A stretch of DNA of 64,000 nt, from the NCBI RefSeq assembly GCF_009363615.1, contig NZ_CP045385.1, positions 496,001 through 560,000 of the forward strand, read 5' to 3'. The DNA comes from Ruegeria sp. THAF33 (GTDB lineage Bacteria > Pseudomonadota > Alphaproteobacteria > Rhodobacterales > Rhodobacteraceae). Under the pieces are notes generated by a model. That model was not told the DNA's origin, searched no databases, and saw only the letters and a program-made list of their open reading frames with translations. The first letter of the stretch is position 1. Each line of letters begins with the position of its first letter. Below are positions 59,473 to 64,000 of the stretch, piece after piece. The position numbers and the translations under genes are program-made.

Positions 59473-59596
59473 GGTCTGACATCCTCGGCTGTTGGCCGGG
59501 CATTACGGCCTGATGGTTCAAGATACCGATCAGAAAACGCGAGCTTGCCGGATGGCGCAACGTAACTTACTACTGCTTTTGGATGGCTAATAGTGT

Positions 59597-59665
59597 GGGT
59601 AATTACCTACCCGTTTTGGCAAAAATACGACGGTATACCGAAATCTACCCCACCCTTTTGGGTAG
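59597..59665. promoter_or_regulatory. Cluster of GGGTA/TACCC palindromes before the LuxR regulator
   Basis: The 220-base divergent gap contains GGTAATTACC (59598-59607, perfect), within a wider GGGTA...TACCC (59597-59612), then CGGTATACCG (59631-59640, perfect) and an inverted repeat CTACCC/GGGTAG (59645-59665) followed by six T. The shared GGTA/TACC half-sites suggest repeated binding of one regulator, perhaps the LuxR-type product itself. The last repeat could also act as a terminator for antisense or leader RNA. Confidence 0.5.
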
Positions 59666-59692
59666 TTTTTTGTAAAATATGGGCAAAATCAT

Positions 59693-60322
59693 ATGGTTGA
59701 GACATCGGACAAACCCATCGACATCATGCTTGCGGACAGCAACCCGCTGGTGCTTTCGGCCATGTCGGAAATTTTCGAACGTGATCCCCGATTCTCTCTG
59801 GTCGCCACGTCGGCGACGGCGGAAGGGTTTCTGGGAACGGTGATGCGGATACCCGTACAGGTCGGCGTCGTGGACTGGACGCTTCCGGCCCTGGGTGCCG
59901 CCAAACTGATCGAGGTGCTGCGCGATCAGGCCGATGCACCGCGCTTTGTCATCTATGGCGATGCCTCTGGGGATGTCCCGCGATTGGCGATGCAGGCGGG
60001 CGCCGCTGGATTTGCTGCCCGCTCGGGCGAGGTCGAAGGCCTTCTTGAGACCTGCGCCGAAGTGGCAGCAGGCAAGATGGTGTTTCCGTTCATCGACGTC
60101 CGGAAGATGAAACAGGATCCGATTCAAAGCCTGTCGCGCAAGGAACGCGCCATTTTGGAGGCCCTGGCACAGGGGATGTCGAACCGGGAACTGTCCAAGG
60201 AACTTCAGATATCCACCAACACGGTCAAGTTTCACCTGTCCAATATCTATGAGAAGCTGAACGTCAAAAACAGAACTCAAGCGATTGCGTTTTTCTATTC
60301 GTCCCACCGTGGGGCGGACTAG
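59693..60322 (+). CDS. LuxR/NarL-type response regulator
   Basis: The 209-residue protein has a receiver-like domain (about residues 9-125: IDIMLADSNPLVLSAM, with VVDWTLPALG holding the likely phospho-aspartate) and a C-terminal LuxR helix-turn-helix (LSRKERAILEALAQGMSNRELSKELQISTNTVKFHLSNIYEKL). It is divergent from the serine-cycle operon and probably regulates it. No sensor kinase is nearby, so the signal is unknown. Confidence 0.88.
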   Translation: MVETSDKPIDIMLADSNPLVLSAMSEIFERDPRFSLVATSATAEGFLGTVMRIPVQVGVVDWTLPALGAAKLIEVLRDQADAPRFVIYGDASGDVPRLAMQAGAAGFAARSGEVEGLLETCAEVAAGKMVFPFIDVRKMKQDPIQSLSRKERAILEALAQGMSNRELSKELQISTNTVKFHLSNIYEKLNVKNRTQAIAFFYSSHRGAD

Positions 60323-60344
60323 ACGACAAGAACAGAGAGCCCAG

Positions 60345-61190
60345 ATGACTGAAATCAAAATTAACGTTGTCGGTGCCGGGCGGGTCGGCAAAACGCTGAT
60401 CAGCCTTCTGGATGGCACTGATGGCTGCCGGATCCAGGATATTCTGAGTACATCCTTTCAGTCGGCAAATGAAGCCGCCCAGTTGTCCAAAACCGGGCGC
60501 GTTGCAGCAAGCTATGCCGATTTGCGGCCAGCTGATCTGTGGATCCTCTCGGTGCCCGACACGCAAATTTCTGCGGTGGCCCACGAATTGAAAGAGGCGT
60601 TCGAAAACCAAGAAAAAAAAGGGAAGCCTTCAGTGGCGTTCCATTGCAGCGGCTATTTTCCTGCCGAGCAACTGGCGCCGTTGCGAAGCCTCTCATGGTC
60701 TCTGGCCAGTGTTCATCCCGTCCTGTCTTTCGTCGATCCACAGGCCGCTGCCGCGCAATTCAAAGAGGCGCTGTGCGGGTTGGAAGGCGACGAAGACGCC
60801 ATAGCGTTCATTCAGCCGCTTCTGGAGGGATTGGGAGCCACCTGTTTTCCCATCCGGTCTGAAAGCAAAAGCCTGTATCATGCAGCCGCTGTGATATCGA
60901 ACAACTTCGCCGTTGTCTTGCAGGCCATCGCCCGCGAAGCGTGGGCCGAGGCGGGCGTGCCGGACGAAACTGCCCGCAAGCTCAACGCTGGTTTGTTGAG
61001 CAGCACAGTCGAAAACGTCGACCTACTTGGCCCGCAATCTGCCCTGACCGGTCCGGCGGCAAGAGGGGACGCAGAGGTCGTTGCTCAGCAGGGCGCGGAT
61101 GTAGCGGCGTGGCACGGCGATGCAGGTGAAATTTACAAGCAAATGAGCCTGCTGGCACAGAAGCTGAAGGCAACCGGTTTCACGAAGTAA
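60345..61190 (+). CDS. Rossmann/DUF2520 oxidoreductase-like protein
   Basis: The 281-residue protein has an N-terminal Rossmann motif (INVVGAGRVGKTLISLL) and a C-terminal DUF2520-type helical domain (LYHAAAVISNNFAVVLQAIAREAWAEAG, LTGPAARGD). Proteins of this form resemble 6-phosphogluconate dehydrogenase-like or F420-NADP reductases, but their reactions are mostly unknown. It follows the LuxR gene by 22 bases and probably shares its transcript. A link to C1 metabolism is inference by position. Confidence 0.85.
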   Translation: MTEIKINVVGAGRVGKTLISLLDGTDGCRIQDILSTSFQSANEAAQLSKTGRVAASYADLRPADLWILSVPDTQISAVAHELKEAFENQEKKGKPSVAFHCSGYFPAEQLAPLRSLSWSLASVHPVLSFVDPQAAAAQFKEALCGLEGDEDAIAFIQPLLEGLGATCFPIRSESKSLYHAAAVISNNFAVVLQAIAREAWAEAGVPDETARKLNAGLLSSTVENVDLLGPQSALTGPAARGDAEVVAQQGADVAAWHGDAGEIYKQMSLLAQKLKATGFTK

Positions 61191-61232
61191 TCGCCAGATC
61201 CATTGCTGAAAGGCATTTTGGATCCTGCGTTC

Positions 61233-61267
61233 GAAACGCGTCGCGGAAAAGGGGGCCCGGGCGTTTC
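61233..61267 (+). terminator. Possible terminator after the DUF2520 gene
   Basis: GAAACGC and GCGTTTC pair across a 21-base GC-rich loop and are followed by TTTTGCG. The long loop makes the call weak. Confidence 0.35.
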
Positions 61268-61366
61268 TTTTGCGAATCCCTGAAACATGTTACGTTGGGT
61301 CAACTTTCGAGATTTGAATTTTCCCGGCACTCAGTTTCTTGCAGCGCTTTCCTACGAGGTGACTTC

Positions 61367-64000
61367 ATGTCCGACTCCAGCAGTGAGCCCCCGCGCATTA
61401 CGCTGTCCCTTCCGACCTCTCGACCCAATCCCACGATCTCGGCGGAACTCTCGGGATCGGCCGGTTTTACGGCTGACAGCCTTGACGATCTCAGGCGCGT
61501 CGAAGCCGAGAAACTCAAGGCGCTGCGCCGTGGTGTCGGCATTGACCTGTCTGCCGAGGTGATCAACGATCTGATTGATCAGCGCGTGCAGACCACTGGT
61601 GCAGTCTTTCGTCAGCTTGAAACCATACGCAAGGATCTGGCCGACGGGTTTCTGGGCGCTGTCGTCCCAACCCTTGCCCCGAAACTGCGCGGTGAACTGA
61701 TCAATCCCGACGGCACCCCTGCCGAGCGGGTAATAGTTGAAGCGCTGCGCCCAACCTTTACCGCCAGTGAAGGCATCGACAGCGCGGATTTTTCCTGGGC
61801 TGTAAAAGCCGCCGTAACGGATGCGCGGGGCCTGTTTTCGCTGGATCTGCCCAATCTGCGCCTGCCGCAAAATGGCCTCAGATTGCGGATCCGGGGGCAG
61901 AACACCACTCTGACCGAGGCAGTGCCGCGCATTGATGCATTGGATGGCGAATTGGGTCTCGTGGTGCTGGATCGCACCGTCCTCCCTTTGCAGCGCTCGA
62001 TCCTGGGTGAGCTTGCCGATATTCTGCCGGTGGATCCCGAGGATGCGGAAGAGAACATATCCGACTTCACCGGCACGCAGGCGCCCATCGTGCTGGGCGA
62101 AGGTGATTGCGCTTCGGAATACCGAACCGAAGGAGGCACGGTTTCGCGGCGGCGTTATTCGGTTCTTTATCGGCTGATCGACCCGCTTGTCGGGCCGAAA
62201 AACATCGTTCGCACCCGCCCCGTTGGCGGCAATCGCTTTGTCACGACAATTCCGGGCAGCACCTTTGCGCAGGCCAATCTTTCTGCCGAAACACTGTTGA
62301 GCGCATTCAACAATGACGGCGGAGACTGGGATTTCCGCGATCGGATACCGATTGACGAACCCATTGATATTGAGGATTTTTTCGAAGACTTGGAACAGCG
62401 CCCGCAGGATGTGCCAAAAGCTTCCAGCCTGGCGCTTGGCTATATCGCCAAGATGCGTTCAACCGCCGTCCACGCCGGAATGTCATTGGGGCGTCTGGTC
62501 TATTCCCTGCCGCTTGCCCCGGGCGAGGAACAACGGATCGTCGTGTCGGAACAGCGCGAAACCCTGACCGTGCGCGAACGCGAAAGCCTGACCTTCGAGG
62601 AACAACAGGAATTCGAAGAGGCGCGCGATACCTCTTTCGACAGTACATTCGAAACCGCATTGGACGAAGTGATCCGTGGAACATCCTCTTTCTCGACCAA
62701 GGCGTTCACAAAAAGCTTCGGAGGGGCCGGTGGCATTGGTGGCGGTCTGTTCGGCGGCATCGGGGCCATAGTGGGCGGGGTCGGTTTCAGCGGCGCCCGT
62801 TCCAGCTCCAACTCGTCAGGCAGTTCGTCCAACACGCAGAACACGTCCCGCGATTTTCTGTCAGACACGCACGAGACATTTTCGGCCGCGCTGGAACGGG
62901 CCGCTTCGGTCAAGCGAAGTTCAGCCCGAACCAGCGTTCGCACAGCCACCGCAAGTGATCGGCGAACGGCGACGACGAAATTCGTGGCCAACCGCAACCA
63001 CTGTCATGCAATGACGATGCAATGGTTCGAAGTTCTGCGCGACTTTTCCCTGGAAACGCGGATCGAAGGCGTGCAATTGGTGGTCTTCGTTCCCATGCAG
63101 CTCATCCGCTTTCGCCGTTTGGGGCAAGGCGATCAGCTGCCGGGCAATGTCAGCCGGTCCGGATTGCTGAGCCGGTACAAGGTGATCCTGCGCCACGCAG
63201 ACGTGTTCCGCCGCGTATTTCGAAACCGCCGAAGGTTCCGCACCGCCCTCAAACTGCTGGAAGAGTTTTATGCGGACAAGGACGCGACACCGCAGAATGC
63301 TCCGGGTGTTGCGCAGGACATCGTCAGCTTCGAGGCTCAGGGCACTTTCATGCCCAATGATGACATATCCGCGGTGATCTTCACGCAGGATGGCGACCGC
63401 GTTGGGCCAGTGCCCCTGACCGGATCGCCGATCGACATCGACAACCTGCATGACTTGCCTGCCGAGACACGCGAAAACCTGCTGGTTCGGCTGGCTGACG
63501 CGCGCCGTGATCCAACCAACCGGCGGACTTATACCGGATCCGTGGCTTTGCCCCGCTCGGTCGAACGTTCCGACATCGCCCGCGTCGAGTTGCGCAGGCG
63601 GACGGGCTCTTTTGCCTATTCATTCTATACCGGCCCGGACCCGATCAACATCTTCAACATTTGGGAACATATCTCGAACCTGGAAGATGCGGATGATCTG
63701 GATCGCGCCACGCGCAACATCAACCGGAGCCTTCACACGACGATTTCAGGCTCGGATTTCGACGATCTGGTCGGCGCGCCGATGATCAGCGAGTTCGAAG
63801 CGCGCATGAATGAAGACGCGCAGACCATCGTTGACGACAATACATTCCAGGCTTTGCCTGCGACCCTGCCTTATTCCGTACAGGAAGTGCCGGATGTGCT
63901 GTCACGCCGTGATCTGCGGCGGATCGAAGAAATGTATCAGCATATCGTTGCCGACACCGTTCGTTATTCCCGCGTGATCTGGGCCAGTATGACGGATGAG
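61367..64000 (+). CDS. Large protein of unknown function, 3' end outside the window
   Basis: The frame is open for 878 codons up to the window edge. The ribosome site GAGGTGA lies four bases before the ATG. Visible parts: a helical start (about residues 35-95), a CarboxypepD_reg-like beta-sandwich (about 107-190, LRGELINPDGTPAERVIVEA to AVTDARGLFSLDLPNLRL), a helical Glu-rich region (about 390-445, EEQRIVVSEQRETLTVRERE), then a glycine-rich hydrophobic stretch (about 450-472, GGAGGIGGGLFGGIGAIVGG) and a Ser/Asn-rich segment, and a basic region TKFVANRNHCHAMTMQWFEV. There is no signal peptide. I do not recognise the family. The glycine-rich segment could insert in a membrane or form an assembly. 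Confidence 0.8.
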   Translation, partial: MSDSSSEPPRITLSLPTSRPNPTISAELSGSAGFTADSLDDLRRVEAEKLKALRRGVGIDLSAEVINDLIDQRVQTTGAVFRQLETIRKDLADGFLGAVVPTLAPKLRGELINPDGTPAERVIVEALRPTFTASEGIDSADFSWAVKAAVTDARGLFSLDLPNLRLPQNGLRLRIRGQNTTLTEAVPRIDALDGELGLVVLDRTVLPLQRSILGELADILPVDPEDAEENISDFTGTQAPIVLGEGDCASEYRTEGGTVSRRRYSVLYRLIDPLVGPKNIVRTRPVGGNRFVTTIPGSTFAQANLSAETLLSAFNNDGGDWDFRDRIPIDEPIDIEDFFEDLEQRPQDVPKASSLALGYIAKMRSTAVHAGMSLGRLVYSLPLAPGEEQRIVVSEQRETLTVRERESLTFEEQQEFEEARDTSFDSTFETALDEVIRGTSSFSTKAFTKSFGGAGGIGGGLFGGIGAIVGGVGFSGARSSSNSSGSSSNTQNTSRDFLSDTHETFSAALERAASVKRSSARTSVRTATASDRRTATTKFVANRNHCHAMTMQWFEVLRDFSLETRIEGVQLVVFVPMQLIRFRRLGQGDQLPGNVSRSGLLSRYKVILRHADVFRRVFRNRRRFRTALKLLEEFYADKDATPQNAPGVAQDIVSFEAQGTFMPNDDISAVIFTQDGDRVGPVPLTGSPIDIDNLHDLPAETRENLLVRLADARRDPTNRRTYTGSVALPRSVERSDIARVELRRRTGSFAYSFYTGPDPINIFNIWEHISNLEDADDLDRATRNINRSLHTTISGSDFDDLVGAPMISEFEARMNEDAQTIVDDNTFQALPATLPYSVQEVPDVLSRRDLRRIEEMYQHIVADTVRYSRVIWASMTDE

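Overview
The window looks like the chromosome, or a large replicon, of a denitrifying alphaproteobacterium, most likely a marine member of the Rhodobacteraceae (Roseobacter group). The basis is moderately high GC, dense operons with ATGA-type stop/start overlaps, a fused nirDL gene, a nosC gene ahead of nosR, a napFDAGHBC operon, and carnitine, glycine-cleavage and serine-cycle clusters side by side. The genus cannot be fixed from sequence reading alone.

Layout. 1-6546: end of a heme d1 operon (nirE end, nirC, nirF, nirDL, nirG, nirH, nirJ, nirN and a small membrane protein). 6547-15556: nitrous oxide reductase operon nosCRZDFYLX behind an FNR/NnrR-like box. 15557-22180: periplasmic nitrate reductase operon napFDAGHBC plus a small membrane protein, again behind an FNR-like box and closed by a strong hairpin. 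22250-26550: a DeoR regulator divergent from a dimethylglycine-dehydrogenase-like flavoprotein and a choline-kinase-like protein. 26551-27087: a long AT-rich regulatory gap.

27088-35252 is the most unusual part: a co-directional, tightly packed run of a SAM-cyclase-AAA-TPR signalling protein, a 19-codon micro-ORF, an encapsulin (HK97-fold nanocompartment shell protein), a DUF3237 protein, an FAD-dependent amine-oxidase/phytoene-desaturase-like enzyme with a long polar tail, and a polyprenyl diphosphate synthase. I read this as a candidate encapsulin compartment for isoprenoid chemistry. The pairing of a family-1-like shell with this gene set is not one I recognise. A small beta-rich protein gene converges on its end.

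35786-40775: a carnitine-type cluster (CaiD-, acyl-CoA ligase- and CaiA-like proteins) with a divergent AraC/GlxA regulator. 40830-51615: an XRE-cupin regulator divergent from glyA-lpdA-lipA-agcS-uspA-gcvT-gcvH-gcvP, a complete glycine cleavage unit carrying its own lipoate synthase, E3 and glycine/alanine transporter. 51720-59472: a second AraC regulator and, on the minus strand, a serine-cycle operon sgaA-mtkA-mtkB-hprA-glyA-mcl. 59693-61190: a LuxR-type response regulator divergent from the serine-cycle operon, across an intergenic region rich in GGGTA/TACCC elements, and a DUF2520 protein. 61367-64000: the first 878 codons of a large protein I do not recognise.

Functionally the window joins anaerobic respiration (nitrate and N2O reduction, heme d1) with breakdown of methylated amines and C1 units: carnitine to betaine-type compounds, then glycine, the cleavage system and C1-THF, with the serine cycle assimilating C1 units. 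No tRNA, rRNA, insertion sequence, prophage or CRISPR array was seen.
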